A stretch of 35,470 nucleotides of DNA from Chloroflexota bacterium (GCA_005881885.1 VBDX01000149.1:1-35470); one strand, 5' to 3'. Positions 7,554 through 15,860 are shown, counted from the first letter of the stretch. Notes: a model not told the origin generated them from the letters alone. Translations and numbers: made by a program.

Positions 7554-9590
7554 ATGCGAGAGCTCTACCAGGTAGTTGAGGTGGGCCCCGCCTGGTATCA
7601 GGACAACATTCCGTGCCAGGAAGCCTGCCCGGTGAAGACCAACTGCCGGGGCTATTTGAATCTCGCGGCGGCTGGTGAGTTCGAGAAGGGCTGGGAGCTC
7701 GCGCTCGATCCCAACCCGATGGCCTCGATCTGCGGATCGGTGTGCGCCGCGCCCTGCGAGACGGCATGCCGGCGCAAAGAGGTCGATAAGCCGCTCTCGA
7801 TCCGCTATGTGAAGAAGTTCCTCTCGGACTGGGCGCACGAGAACGTCGAGCTGGACGGCGGGCGCCGCTATACGCAACCGCCACCGCCGGTCTTCGGCCC
7901 GCCGCGCGGCAAGGTCGCCGTCGTCGGCGCGGGTTGCGCCGGCCTCTCCGCGGCGAGCGATCTCGCCAAGCTTGGCTTCGGGATTACCGTCTTCGACGCG
8001 CTCGATCAGGCCGGAGGGACGCAGCTCGCGGGCGTGCCGCCATTCCGGTTGCCCCGCGAGGTCATCGATCGCGACATCAACGGCATCGTCAACGAGAACG
8101 TCGAGCTGCGGCTCTCGACGTACGTCGGCCGGGACGTCTCGCTGCGGCAGCTGCACGACGAATACGACGCTGTGCTCGTCGCCGCGGGTTGCTTCGAGCC
8201 GAACTACCCGCGCATCAAGGGGGAGGACGCGGCGGGCGTCATGGCCGGCATCGTTTTCCTCGAGCGCGCGTACCGCGGCCGGCCGCTCGAGGTGGGGAAG
8301 CGCGTCATCGTTCTGGGCGGCGGCTATACCGCGATGGACTGCGCGTCGACGTCGTGGCGGCTCGGCGCCGATCACGTCGTCATCGCCTACCGTCGCAGCC
8401 GTGACGAAATGGTCGTCGACGAAGAGGAGCTGACCGAGACCGAGCGCGAGGGCATGGAGTTCGTGTACCTGATCTCGCCGGTCGAGATCCTGACCGACCC
8501 GAACGGCCATGTGCGCGGCGCGGTCTTCGTTCGCAACAAGCTGGGCGAGCCCGACAAGTCGGGTCGCCGCGCGCCCGAGCCGATCCAGGGCAGCGAGTTC
8601 GAGATCCCCTGCGACACCGTGCTGCTCGCGCTCGGACAGGCGCCGGACACGACCTGGCTCGCCGCGGACTTCCCCGAGTTTCGCGTCAAGCGCTGGACCG
8701 AGATCAAGGTCGACCCCGAGACCTATCAGACGGTTGTGCCGAAGGTCTTCATCGCGGGCGACTACCGCACCGCGCCGAGCACGATCATCGAGGCGGTCGC
8801 CGATGGGCGCTCCGCGGCGCAGCAGATCGCGCGGTTCCTCGACGAGAACGCGGTCGCGGTCAACGTCCCCGAGTACCACGAGGTCGTGACGCTGCGACGC
8901 TCATCGACCCCCGACAACATCGGCATGATCGCGCTGGAGGGCGAGCTCGCGCGCGTGTATCACAACATGTCGGTCGACTACGACCGCATCCCGCGTCAGG
9001 AAATGCCCAAGCTCGCCAAACAGGACCGCCGAGGCCTCTTCCTCGAGGTGAACCAGGGCTACACCGATGCGCAGGCTGTCGCCGAATCGGACCGCTGCCT
9101 CAAGTGCAACTTCAACATCGAGATCATCGGCGAGCTGTGCATCATCTGCGGCGGCTGCGTCGACGTGTGCCCGATGGACGTGATCCACATGGTCGACATG
9201 AGCGACATCGTCGACGACGGCTCGATCCCGGCGGTGGCCGGAGCGAAGAAGTGGGAGAACGGCGTCGCGTTCTTTCTCGACGAGACCGCCTGCATCCGCT
9301 GCGCGCTCTGCATCATCCGCTGCCCAACCGACGCGATAACCATGAATCGCTACGGCACCGTGATGCCCGCAGTGGGCAACGTGCTGCCGAAGGAGTCGAT
9401 CGACGACGAGATCCACCTCGATCTCACCGTCGGCGCGAAGAAGGCGGTGCGGCCGCTCCCGCTCTACGATCCCTCGCTCGCCGCCGGCTACAAGCCTGTC
9501 CTGAATGGCCACGGCCTGAACGGCAATGGCCACAACAAGTCGGGGGGCCATGCCCCCCGGCCCGCGAGAGAGAAGGAGCTCACGCACTAA
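7554..9590 (+). CDS. GltD-like NAD(P)H-FAD oxidoreductase with four predicted FeS sites
   Basis: 678 residues, cytoplasmic. Order of parts: an N-terminal cysteine-rich helical domain of the glutamate-synthase small-subunit type (C21, C25, C31 and C60, C64, C68, C72, likely [4Fe-4S] sites); an FAD-binding motif VAVVGAGCAG (about 121-130); an NAD(P) motif VIVLGGGYTAMD (about 251-262) followed by AYRRSRDEM; a second FAD contact at VFIAGDYRTAPSTIIEA; then a C-terminal ferredoxin region with CLKC, CIICGGCVDVCP and CIRCALCIIRCP, two classical [4Fe-4S] motifs. The tail is Gly/Asn/His-rich. It is the first gene of an operon encoding cytochrome b6-type subunits, Rieske and cytochrome c, 3 nt before the next start. 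A role as electron-input (or output) module linking NAD(P)H or ferredoxin to the membrane complex is inferred. It is not a glutamate synthase subunit by context. Confidence 0.85.
   Translation: MRELYQVVEVGPAWYQDNIPCQEACPVKTNCRGYLNLAAAGEFEKGWELALDPNPMASICGSVCAAPCETACRRKEVDKPLSIRYVKKFLSDWAHENVELDGGRRYTQPPPPVFGPPRGKVAVVGAGCAGLSAASDLAKLGFGITVFDALDQAGGTQLAGVPPFRLPREVIDRDINGIVNENVELRLSTYVGRDVSLRQLHDEYDAVLVAAGCFEPNYPRIKGEDAAGVMAGIVFLERAYRGRPLEVGKRVIVLGGGYTAMDCASTSWRLGADHVVIAYRRSRDEMVVDEEELTETEREGMEFVYLISPVEILTDPNGHVRGAVFVRNKLGEPDKSGRRAPEPIQGSEFEIPCDTVLLALGQAPDTTWLAADFPEFRVKRWTEIKVDPETYQTVVPKVFIAGDYRTAPSTIIEAVADGRSAAQQIARFLDENAVAVNVPEYHEVVTLRRSSTPDNIGMIALEGELARVYHNMSVDYDRIPRQEMPKLAKQDRRGLFLEVNQGYTDAQAVAESDRCLKCNFNIEIIGELCIICGGCVDVCPMDVIHMVDMSDIVDDGSIPAVAGAKKWENGVAFFLDETACIRCALCIIRCPTDAITMNRYGTVMPAVGNVLPKESIDDEIHLDLTVGAKKAVRPLPLYDPSLAAGYKPVLNGHGLNGNGHNKSGGHAPRPAREKELTH
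9541..9559 (+). repeat. GC-rich hairpin at the 3' end of the flavoprotein gene
   Basis: Perfect 8-bp stem CGGGGGGC/GCCCCCCG around the loop CAT, within the codons for the disordered C-terminal tail and about 35 bases before the cytochrome b start. It could tune the ratio of the soluble module to the membrane subunits. Similar G-run/C-run segments occur at other junctions in this window. Confidence 0.5.
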
Positions 9591-9593
9591 CCG

Positions 9594-10325
9594 ATGCTCG
9601 AGATACCGGCCCAGATCTGGCAGAAGACGAAAACGAGCTACATCTGGCGGTCACTGTTCCGTCACGGCTACCCGGACTCCCGTAAGAATCAGTCGCTCGC
9701 GGTCTTCACCAACGTCTTCCTGCACCTGCACCCGGTGAAGGTGCGAAGACACGCTCTGGCCATTCCGTACACGTGGTGCATGGGCGGGCTCACGTTCTTC
9801 CTCTTCCTCGTGCTGACGCTCACCGGGACGCTGCTCATGTTCTATTACCGCCCGACGACCGAGTGGGCCTACTCCGACATCAAAGACCTGGAGACGGTCG
9901 TCGTGTTTGGGCAGCTGCTGCGCAACATGCATCGCTGGGCGGCGCACGGCATGGTCATCACCGTGTTCCTGCATATGATTCGCGTTTTCTACACGGGCTC
10001 GTACAAGCCGCCGCGCGAGTTCAACTGGGTCGTCGGCACGCTGCTCTTCTTCTTCACCATCCTGCTCAGCTACACGGGCTACCTTCTTCCGTGGGACCAG
10101 CTCTCGTTCTGGGCCGTGACTGTGGGGTACGAGATCGCGCGCGCGACGCCTGCCATCGGTGACGAGTTCGCGTTCGTCCTCTTCGGCGGTTTCCAGCTCG
10201 GTCCGAACGCGCTATTGCGTTTCTACGTCTTGCACGTCGTCGGCTTGCCTCTGACCGTCGGCTTCCTGATCGCCATCCACTTCTGGCGAATCCGGAAAGA
10301 CGGTGGCATCACGGGCCCCTTGTGA
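9594..10325 (+). CDS. Cytochrome b6-type quinol oxidoreductase subunit (b N-terminal domain)
   Basis: 243 residues with four transmembrane helices; the membrane subunit that carries two b hemes and the quinol site. Heme ligands are H113 and H127 on helix B ([18 protein letters not shown]) and H214 and H229 on helix D ([20 protein letters not shown]). Fourteen residues separate the helix-D pair, as in b6f rather than bc1. The sequence TWCMGGLT puts C62 where cytochrome b6 carries the cysteine that covalently binds the extra heme c_i. [10 protein letters not shown] and [12 protein letters not shown] are conserved family motifs. The C-terminal half of cytochrome b is encoded separately downstream, another b6f-type trait. 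The ribosome site AGGAG lies rather far (about 15 nt) upstream of the ATG. Confidence 0.93.
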   Translation: MLEIPAQIWQKTKTSYIWRSLFRHGYPDSRKNQSLAVFTNVFLHLHPVKVRRHALAIPYTWCMGGLTFFLFLVLTLTGTLLMFYYRPTTEWAYSDIKDLETVVVFGQLLRNMHRWAAHGMVITVFLHMIRVFYTGSYKPPREFNWVVGTLLFFFTILLSYTGYLLPWDQLSFWAVTVGYEIARATPAIGDEFAFVLFGGFQLGPNALLRFYVLHVVGLPLTVGFLIAIHFWRIRKDGGITGPL

Positions 10326-10410
10326 TCCCTCCTCGCTTCGCCGCCTTCGGCTGCTCTGTTCGTGGGGGCCGGGTACTGGGCTCCTCGCGGCAAAGCCGCT
10401 CCTCGCACGC
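10326..10410. repeat. GC-rich intercistronic spacer with hairpins
   Basis: The 85-bp gap between the two cytochrome b cistrons is unusually long for this operon and does not look coding. It holds CTCCTCG-type words twice, GCGGC-AAA-GCCGC (a 5-bp hairpin) and GTGGGGGCCGGG. Related G-rich/C-rich words appear at 9541, 20559-20626, 29431-29452 and 33695-33727, suggesting a dispersed intergenic element. There is no clear ribosome binding site before 10411. Confidence 0.4.
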
Positions 10411-11199
10411 ATGACCGCTCCACGAGGACCGCAACCCTTCCCCGGCCAGGAGAAGCGCCTGCGGCTCCTCGCGTTCGTCCGGCAGGACTCGATCGTCCGC
10501 GTCGACAAACGCGTCGAGGACACCGCGATGGTCTGGCCGCACCTCCTGGTGATCGAGTTCATCGCCGCGATGCTCTGGTCCATCGGCCTGTTCGCGATCT
10601 CCGCCGCGTTCAACGCCCCGCTCCAGGATCACCAGACCCCGGACTGCACGCCGAATCCCTCGAAAGCGCCGTGGTACTTGCTGAATCTGCAGGAGCTCCT
10701 GCTGCACATGGACAAGGGCCTCGCCGGCGTCGTTGTCCCGACCCTTTGGCTGGTGTTCATGGCGGCGATCCCCTACATCGATCGCAGCCGCGAGGGCGTC
10801 GGCATCTGGTTCACGAGTCCGAACGGCAAGCGCATCACGATCTTTGCCGCCGTCTACTCGACGCTCTTGACGTTCTCATTGATCCTGCTCGACGCCTTCC
10901 TCAAGGCGCATGGGTATATCGAGTTCGCGAGCGACTACTTCCCGGGCGGCAAGCAGCTCTTCCCGAACTACGTCATCCCTATCGCGATCATGATCGGGCT
11001 CTCGGTCTTGCTCGTGGTCATCGTGAAGCGGCTCTACGGCGCGAGCACGCGCGAGTGGATGATCGCTATCTACACGGGCTGGGTCGCCACGTATCTCGTC
11101 CTGACCGTCGTCGGCACGTCGATGCGCGGCCCGGGCATGGACCTCTTCGCGCCCTGGGCCGTGCCCGCGACGCACCAGTGCTTCGCGCCGACGAAGTGA
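10411..11199 (+). CDS. Cytochrome b C-terminal domain / subunit IV-like protein
   Basis: 262 residues from the ATG at 10411; the frame opens further upstream across the GC-rich spacer, but that extension is not membrane-protein-like. The core motif [13 protein letters not shown] (about residue 85) is the variant of the PEWY quinol-site sequence found in many non-phototrophic b/c complexes, and [15 protein letters not shown] follows. About five helices are predicted, two more than chloroplast subunit IV, with the last at [21 protein letters not shown]. It completes the cytochrome b core with the preceding gene. The Rieske gene begins 4 nt after its stop. Confidence 0.9.
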   Translation: MTAPRGPQPFPGQEKRLRLLAFVRQDSIVRVDKRVEDTAMVWPHLLVIEFIAAMLWSIGLFAISAAFNAPLQDHQTPDCTPNPSKAPWYLLNLQELLLHMDKGLAGVVVPTLWLVFMAAIPYIDRSREGVGIWFTSPNGKRITIFAAVYSTLLTFSLILLDAFLKAHGYIEFASDYFPGGKQLFPNYVIPIAIMIGLSVLLVVIVKRLYGASTREWMIAIYTGWVATYLVLTVVGTSMRGPGMDLFAPWAVPATHQCFAPTK

Positions 11200-11203
11200 T
11201 GAC

Positions 11204-11749
11204 GTGATCCGACCGCACACCGACACCACCGTCGCCGGCCTGATCGGCCGCATCAAGCGCCGTCAGCTGCTGCGCGTCGGCTTCCTCGGCGCCACGCTGC
11301 TCGCGCTCACCGAGCTCACCGCGATCGTCGTGCCGTTCTTTCGCGTCAACAAGATCCTCGGGCTCGGCGCCAAGATCGCCGTCGGCTCGAAGCAGAGTGT
11401 CTTCGACCAGTTCAAGGCGTCGAACGACACCCCGATCCTCAACGTCGAGGGCAAGTTTTTCCTCATACACGCTCCGGGCGGGGTGGTCGCCGCATATCGC
11501 AAGTGCACGCATCTCGGCTGCACGGTGCCGTGGAACGCCGGAGAGGACCAGTTTCACTGCCCGTGCCACGGCTCGCTCTACGACAAGCACACCGCGGTCG
11601 TGAAGGGCGGCCCCGCGCCGAAGCCGCTCCAGCTCTTCCACATCGTCGCAGACCCGAGCGGCGCGCTCATCGTCGACACCAACCCGCTGAACGTGATCGA
11701 CCGGCAGGCCAACATCTGGAATCCCAAGGACCTGGAGATCACCGAGTAG
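11204..11749 (+). CDS. Rieske [2Fe-2S] subunit
   Basis: 181 residues, GTG start. An N-terminal basic segment ([10 protein letters not shown]) and one membrane helix ([19 protein letters not shown]) anchor the soluble domain outside the membrane. The cluster box is complete: CTHLGC (C101, H103, C106) and CPCHGS (C119, C121, H122); C106 and C121 form the usual disulfide. S124 and Y126 in GSLYD are the residues whose hydrogen bonds raise the cluster potential in high-potential Rieske proteins. This hints at a relatively high-potential chain. The protein shuttles electrons from quinol to the diheme cytochrome encoded immediately after it (the next ATG touches its TAG). Confidence 0.95.
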   Translation: MIRPHTDTTVAGLIGRIKRRQLLRVGFLGATLLALTELTAIVVPFFRVNKILGLGAKIAVGSKQSVFDQFKASNDTPILNVEGKFFLIHAPGGVVAAYRKCTHLGCTVPWNAGEDQFHCPCHGSLYDKHTAVVKGGPAPKPLQLFHIVADPSGALIVDTNPLNVIDRQANIWNPKDLEITE

Positions 11750-12865
11750 ATGGATCTCAACGCGGTCCTCGCCGCGGTCAGCCTGCTGCTCTTCCTCGCG
11801 CTCGTCGGATTCTTCGGCTTCGCGGTCTTCCACGAGCAGTCCGTGGAGCCGCGCGAGCCGAGCGGAGCGGAGCTCATCGAGCAGCACTACGCCCCCGGCG
11901 AAACGGTGGAGCAGCCGACGCCCTATTACGTCGCACCGGTGCCGGCGGCGCCGGATCCCCTCGAAATCAGCTCCAACCTCGACAAGAAGATCCTCCTCGG
12001 GGCGGGCATGCTCTTCGCGATCTTCGCGCTCGTCGGGGGCTACTTCTTCACGCTCTTCATCGTTCGCGCGGACGCGAGGACCGATCGCTGGCGCGACAAG
12101 GTCGCGTACCAGCATCAGCTCGAGCAGTCGGTCGAGCGCGGCCGGAACCTCTACGCGAACCTGTGCTTTGACTGCCACGGCAAGACCGGTCTCGGCAGCA
12201 CCGATCCATCGCGCAAGGATCTGCCGGGCCTTCCGTTGAACAAGCCGGCCTTCAAGTACGACAACATCCAGGGCGACCCGGTCAAGCTGAAGGCGACGCA
12301 GGACCTCATCACGCTCACGATCGAGCGCGGTCGAGCGAAGCCGCCTGGGACCATCTCGATGCCGGCCTGGAGCGTCACCGAGGGCGGACCGCTGAACGAC
12401 GAGCAGGTCCAGCAGCTCGTCAGCTTCATCCTGTACGGGAGCGACGCGGACTGGGCGGACATCGTCACCGTGCGTCTGCACAGCGACGGCACCGAAGACG
12501 GACACCTACCGCTCGAGCCCAATCCGCCAAAGCCCCAGGTGCTGACGGGGATCGAGCTCGGCCGCGCGCTCACGCTTAGCAATCCGCAGGCGGCCTGCGT
12601 CACCTGCCACAGCTTCGACCCGAACACGCCGAGCACGCTGCCGCAGGCGCCGAATCTCGGGCACTACGGCACGCAGGGCCCGCTGAATGACGAGAACAAG
12701 GCGCGCAAGGCCGCGGGCGACTCCGAGTACTTGCTTCACTGGATCCAGAACGCGCCTTCGATCAAGCCCGGGATCGCCATGCCCGCGTTCAGCACCAGCG
12801 CCGGCGGCTCACTGAGCGACGAGCAGATCAAGGCGATCATCGAATATCTTCAGAGCCTGAAGTGA
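11750..12865 (+). CDS. Membrane-anchored diheme cytochrome c
   Basis: 371 residues. Two transmembrane helices (about residues 5-27 and 80-104) flank a proline-rich segment; the C-terminal part lies outside. It carries two class I cytochrome c domains: heme 1 at C139-F-D-C142-H143 with likely axial M204 in ISMPAW, and heme 2 at C283-V-T-C286-H287 with likely M344 in IAMPAF. Both domains end in the SLSDEQI/NDEQV helix typical of cbb3/QcrC-like cytochromes. It is the expected electron acceptor of the Rieske protein and takes the role of cytochrome c1 or f. Its stop overlaps the start of the next small gene (GTGA). Confidence 0.92.
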   Translation: MDLNAVLAAVSLLLFLALVGFFGFAVFHEQSVEPREPSGAELIEQHYAPGETVEQPTPYYVAPVPAAPDPLEISSNLDKKILLGAGMLFAIFALVGGYFFTLFIVRADARTDRWRDKVAYQHQLEQSVERGRNLYANLCFDCHGKTGLGSTDPSRKDLPGLPLNKPAFKYDNIQGDPVKLKATQDLITLTIERGRAKPPGTISMPAWSVTEGGPLNDEQVQQLVSFILYGSDADWADIVTVRLHSDGTEDGHLPLEPNPPKPQVLTGIELGRALTLSNPQAACVTCHSFDPNTPSTLPQAPNLGHYGTQGPLNDENKARKAAGDSEYLLHWIQNAPSIKPGIAMPAFSTSAGGSLSDEQIKAIIEYLQSLK

Positions 12866-12972
12866 TCACCGAGGTCAGCGAAGCCAACGAGTTCTACATG
12901 GTCCTGGTGACCGTATTCATCCTGCTCGCGGTCATGTACTTCCTCCAAAAGTGGTGGACGAGCTACCACTGA
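12862..12972 (+). CDS. 36-residue single-helix protein, candidate small subunit of the cytochrome complex
   Basis: Starts with a GTG that shares four bases (GTGA) with the cytochrome c stop and ends at TGA 12972. The product has a short acidic N-terminus (VITEVSEANEF), one hydrophobic helix (YMVLVTVFILLAVMYFL) and a basic/aromatic end (QKWWTSYH). The overlap and the clean helix with a positive-aromatic boundary make it a real gene in my view, although it is too short for routine gene calling. Size and topology recall the PetG/PetL/PetM/PetN mini-subunits of cytochrome b6f and the short accessory subunits of oxidases. Sequence homology to them is not evident. Role as a stabilising subunit is inference from operon position. 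Confidence 0.65.
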   Translation: MITEVSEANEFYMVLVTVFILLAVMYFLQKWWTSYH

Positions 12973-13109
12973 GCGGAGCGAGTACGTAGGACGCGGAAAC
13001 GCTCGAAGGCGAACGGCTTCCGCTCCCGCGCCAAAAGACCCTCGCGCTTCTCGTCGGCCGCGTCACGACGATCAAGCTTGCTTACTGGGCCGCACTCACG
13101 CTGATCGAG

Positions 13110-13484
13110 TTGGCGTTGCCACGTGTTTTAGACCAAGGATTTACCGAGCGGTTTCCGCTCTCGATCGCGCTCGCTGCGGTCACCACCGTGGTCGCGCTCG
13201 GATGGGCGAGATGGCAAGCGGGGGTCATCGATCGACGCGTGGGTGGGATCGAGCGCGGAGTCGCGACCATCGCGACGACGTTTGTCGCAGCATCAGTGGT
13301 CGCGTCGCCGGGTAGCCTCCCGCTGCTCCTCATCGAGCGCGCTCGGTCGCTCGAGGGTTGCCCGGCCGGCGTGACCTGCCATTTCGAGGCGATCTGGCTC
13401 TGGCTCGCGCTCTTTGCGGTCGGCTTCGTACTGATACCGGCCGTGTTCGCGGCATCGCTGCGCGAACCGCACTCGCTCGCTTGA
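13110..13484 (+). CDS. Small multi-pass membrane protein (start uncertain)
   Basis: The 124-residue form from TTG at 13110 has three helices (LSIALAAVTTVVALGWA, VATIATTFVAASVVA, IWLWLALFAVGFVLIPAVF). The frame is open back to 12990, and the upstream residues (PRQKTLALLVGRVTT, then IKLAYWAALTLIELAL) look like a genuine basic N-terminus and first helix, but no ATG, GTG or TTG occurs there. Either a rare start is used or a few bases are missing. No family recognised. It lies between the respiratory operon and the receiver gene and runs in the same direction. Confidence 0.55.
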   Translation: MALPRVLDQGFTERFPLSIALAAVTTVVALGWARWQAGVIDRRVGGIERGVATIATTFVAASVVASPGSLPLLLIERARSLEGCPAGVTCHFEAIWLWLALFAVGFVLIPAVFAASLREPHSLA

Positions 13485-13502
13485 CCGCCGACCCGATGAG
13501 GT

Positions 13503-13886
13503 GTGGCAATCTACCGAGTCACGGTGGCTGGGAAACGCGTGCTCGTCGTCGACGATGACCCCGACATTCGAGAGCTTCTCTTCACCGCTCTCGAGGACGA
13601 GGGCTTCGAGGTCGTGCCTGCCGAAAACGGGCAGGAGGCGCTCGCGATCATGAAGACCTTCCGGCCGGACGTGATCGTGCTCGATCTGATGATGCCGGTC
13701 ATGGACGGCTGGCAGTTCGCAACCGAGCTCCGCGCGCGCGACGAAGACATCCCGATCGTCCTTCTCTCCGCCGCCCGCGACCTGCGCATGCACGCCAAGA
13801 ACCTTTCCGCCGCGGAGATCATCGAGAAACCGTTCGATCTGAGCGAGCTCCTCCCGAAGATCGCGAAGGTCGCCTCCGCCGCGTAA
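13503..13886 (+). CDS. Stand-alone response-regulator receiver domain (CheY/Spo0F-like)
   Basis: 127 residues with one receiver domain and no output domain. Phospho-acceptor pocket is complete: D17/D18 in VVDDDPD, D61 in VIVLDLMMP, S89 in VLLSAA and K109 in IEKPFD. The GTG at 13503 is used; a GTG at 13524 is possible. No kinase is encoded nearby. It is followed 13 nt downstream by a membrane cyclase, so it may relay a signal to that enzyme or to the chain of stand-alone receivers common in such genomes; that link is inferred from adjacency. Confidence 0.92.
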   Translation: MAIYRVTVAGKRVLVVDDDPDIRELLFTALEDEGFEVVPAENGQEALAIMKTFRPDVIVLDLMMPVMDGWQFATELRARDEDIPIVLLSAARDLRMHAKNLSAAEIIEKPFDLSELLPKIAKVASAA

Positions 13887-13899
13887 CCTCCCCACCAAC

Positions 13900-15393
13900 A
13901 TGTCGCCTGTCCGGCCGGTCGCGGTGATGGTCGTGGCGCTGCTCCCAAGCGTTCTGCTGGCGTGGTTTCTGACCGATCCCGCACGGAATCAGCCGATCCT
14001 GATCAGGCTCGAGCACTTCGTGATCACATCGAACGTCTCGATCGTCGCGGCGCTCGTCGCGTTCCTCGTCGCGCGCGCCGCACTGGACGTGGGCCATTTC
14101 CGGACGCTTCTCATCGCGCTGGGATTCGGATGCATGGCCGGGATCTTCGCGGTGCATGGCCTCTCGACGCCCGACGTGCTCGAGCGGGGCGAGCGCGCCC
14201 AGCCCGCGGGCCTGGTGGTGGCGATCTCCGGCCAGCTGGCGCTCGCGGTCGCCGCGGTGTTCTTCGCGGTCCGCTACACGCCGCTCGCCGCATGGCTCGA
14301 GCGGAGGATCCGTCCGCGCGTGTTGACGGGCGCGGTGGTCACGGGGCTCGCGGCGTATGCCGCACTTGCTCTGGGATGGCCCGAGGCGTTCAGCGGGAGC
14401 GCGCGCTGGATCCTCGTACAGGCGGGATCCCAGCCGGGCTACGACCCGGCGACGTACGGCTACGGCGCACCCGCCGCCGGCGACGTCACCGGTGGCGCGG
14501 GATGGCTGCCGTACGTGCTCGTGTCGGCTGTCATCGCGCTCTACCTGTATTCGGCGTTCGCGCAGGGACGCGACTTCTTTCGCTCCGGTCTGCCGCTCCA
14601 GGGCGCTCTCGGCATCGCGTACGTCCTACTCGCGCAGGCGCAGGTCTCGCAGTTCCTTGGTCCAACGTGGACGCCGTCGTGGTGGGAATACCACGGGCTC
14701 ATGCTCGTCGCGGTGGTATTGGCGCTCGGTGCCCTCTTCCTCGAGCTCGACCGCCGGCGCGGGCTCGAGCGGTTCCTTCCGCCGACCGTTGTCGAGCGCG
14801 TGATCCAGGGCGATCCGCTGCGGCTCGAGGGCGAGCGTCAGACCGTGACGATCCTCTTTACCGACCTGCGCGGGTCGACGGCGCTCGCCGAGCGTCTCCC
14901 ACCCGAAGCATTCGTGACGGCGGTGAACGAATACCTCACGGTCATGGGTCGGTGCGTCCTCGACCAGGGCGGCATCCTCGACAAATTCACGGGCGACGGG
15001 CTCATGGCGATCTTTGGTGCGATGAGCGATCCGACCAACGGCGCGTCCGCGGCCGCGCGCGCGGCGCTCGATATGCGCCGCCGCATCGCGGAGCTCAACG
15101 CCGGCCGCGCCGCGCGGGGCGAGGAGGTCGTCCAGTTCGGAGTCGGCATCCACACCGGTGACGTGGTCGTCGGGACGATCGGCCTCCCCGAGCGCTCGCA
15201 GTACGACGCCTTCGGCGACGCGGTGAACACGGCGTCGCGGATGGAGACGCTCACCAAGGACTTCAAGGTCGACTCGATCCTCTCGCGCGACACGGCTGAT
15301 CGCCTGCGCGATGACGGCGTCGCCCTGCGCCCGCTGGGGGTCGCGACCGTGCGGGGCAAGGCGAACGCGGTCAAGGTCTTCACGCTCGGCTAG
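13900..15393 (+). CDS. Class III adenylate/guanylate cyclase with multi-helix membrane sensor
   Basis: 497 residues. The N-terminal 280 residues form about seven hydrophobic helices (for example VVALLPSVLLAWFL, VSIVAALVAFLVARAAL, LVAVVLALGALFLEL), a probable membrane sensor. The catalytic domain (about 305-497) makes cAMP or cGMP at the inner face. Metal ligands are D322 in FTDLRGST and D366 in TGDGLMAIF; K362 and D440 (FGDAVN) are the adenine-type base-recognition pair, and N443 and R447 in NTASRM are the transition-state residues. The Lys/Asp pair favours adenylate cyclase. All catalytic residues are present, so it should be active as a homodimer. It sits just after a receiver gene. Confidence 0.92.
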   Translation: MSPVRPVAVMVVALLPSVLLAWFLTDPARNQPILIRLEHFVITSNVSIVAALVAFLVARAALDVGHFRTLLIALGFGCMAGIFAVHGLSTPDVLERGERAQPAGLVVAISGQLALAVAAVFFAVRYTPLAAWLERRIRPRVLTGAVVTGLAAYAALALGWPEAFSGSARWILVQAGSQPGYDPATYGYGAPAAGDVTGGAGWLPYVLVSAVIALYLYSAFAQGRDFFRSGLPLQGALGIAYVLLAQAQVSQFLGPTWTPSWWEYHGLMLVAVVLALGALFLELDRRRGLERFLPPTVVERVIQGDPLRLEGERQTVTILFTDLRGSTALAERLPPEAFVTAVNEYLTVMGRCVLDQGGILDKFTGDGLMAIFGAMSDPTNGASAAARAALDMRRRIAELNAGRAARGEEVVQFGVGIHTGDVVVGTIGLPERSQYDAFGDAVNTASRMETLTKDFKVDSILSRDTADRLRDDGVALRPLGVATVRGKANAVKVFTLG

Positions 15394-15410
15394 CCGCTAG
15401 GCCCGCCACC

Positions 15411-15860
15411 TTAGGGCGCGCGCACGACGACCCAGAGCGCTCCGAAACCGGTGCTTCCGTGACCCGACGTCGGCTTGTCCGCGGTGTCGCGAACGAAGTA
15501 GTAGAGCGGCATGGTGTTGTACGTGGCCTGCAGCTTTCCGTCCTTCCGGGCGACCGTGCCGAGCTTCCCGTTCACCACGCCGTCCCCCGCGACGGTCTTG
15601 ACCTCGACGAGGAACGGCGGCCAGATCGCGGCGCACGCGTCGTAGCACTGGCTGTTCTCGTCGATGTCTTTGAACCACTGGTACACGGTCTTGCCAGCCT
15701 GATCGACGAGGATCTTGCCGAGCGTGGCGTCGGTCGCGACCTTCGCGACGACCGTCGGCTTCGGGGTCGGCGATGGACTGGGACTCGGGCTCGGCGCGGC
15801 AGTGCCGCCGCAGGCTGCGACGAGCAATGCGGTGGCGAGGCTCATTGCGAGCGGGCGCAT
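15411..15860 (-). CDS. Lipoprotein with PF03640-type secreted repeat
   Basis: 149 residues, ATG at 15860 preceded by GGGAGG. Signal peptide with lipobox LLVAACGG (lipidated C17), then a Ser/Pro linker and a conserved domain. LGKILVDQAGKTVYQWFKD and CYDACAAIWPPFLV are diagnostic of the COG4315/PF03640 secreted-repeat lipoproteins, followed by TYNTMPLYYFVRDT and a GALWVVV end. Usual copies have two such repeats (LYxF and CxGxCAxxWPP); this matches a two-repeat protein. Function in the family is unknown; some copies occur with electron-transfer or catalase-type proteins. It is convergent with the cyclase gene. Confidence 0.88.
   Translation of the reverse strand: MRPLAMSLATALLVAACGGTAAPSPSPSPSPTPKPTVVAKVATDATLGKILVDQAGKTVYQWFKDIDENSQCYDACAAIWPPFLVEVKTVAGDGVVNGKLGTVARKDGKLQATYNTMPLYYFVRDTADKPTSGHGSTGFGALWVVVRAP

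Noticed and set aside
7488-8879. Upstream extension of the DinB-fold gene on the minus strand
   Set aside because: The extension is antisense to the flavoprotein. The true start at 7487 has a GGAGG site and gives a normal DinB-fold length.
7554-9590. Glutamate synthase small subunit (GltD)
   Set aside because: The fused C-terminal ferredoxin domains, the extra length and the cytochrome operon context do not fit; no large subunit gene is nearby.
11066-12505. Long antisense frame over the Rieske and cytochrome c genes
   Set aside because: Shadow of the plus-strand genes; composition dominated by Arg, Asp, Glu and Val with no motif.
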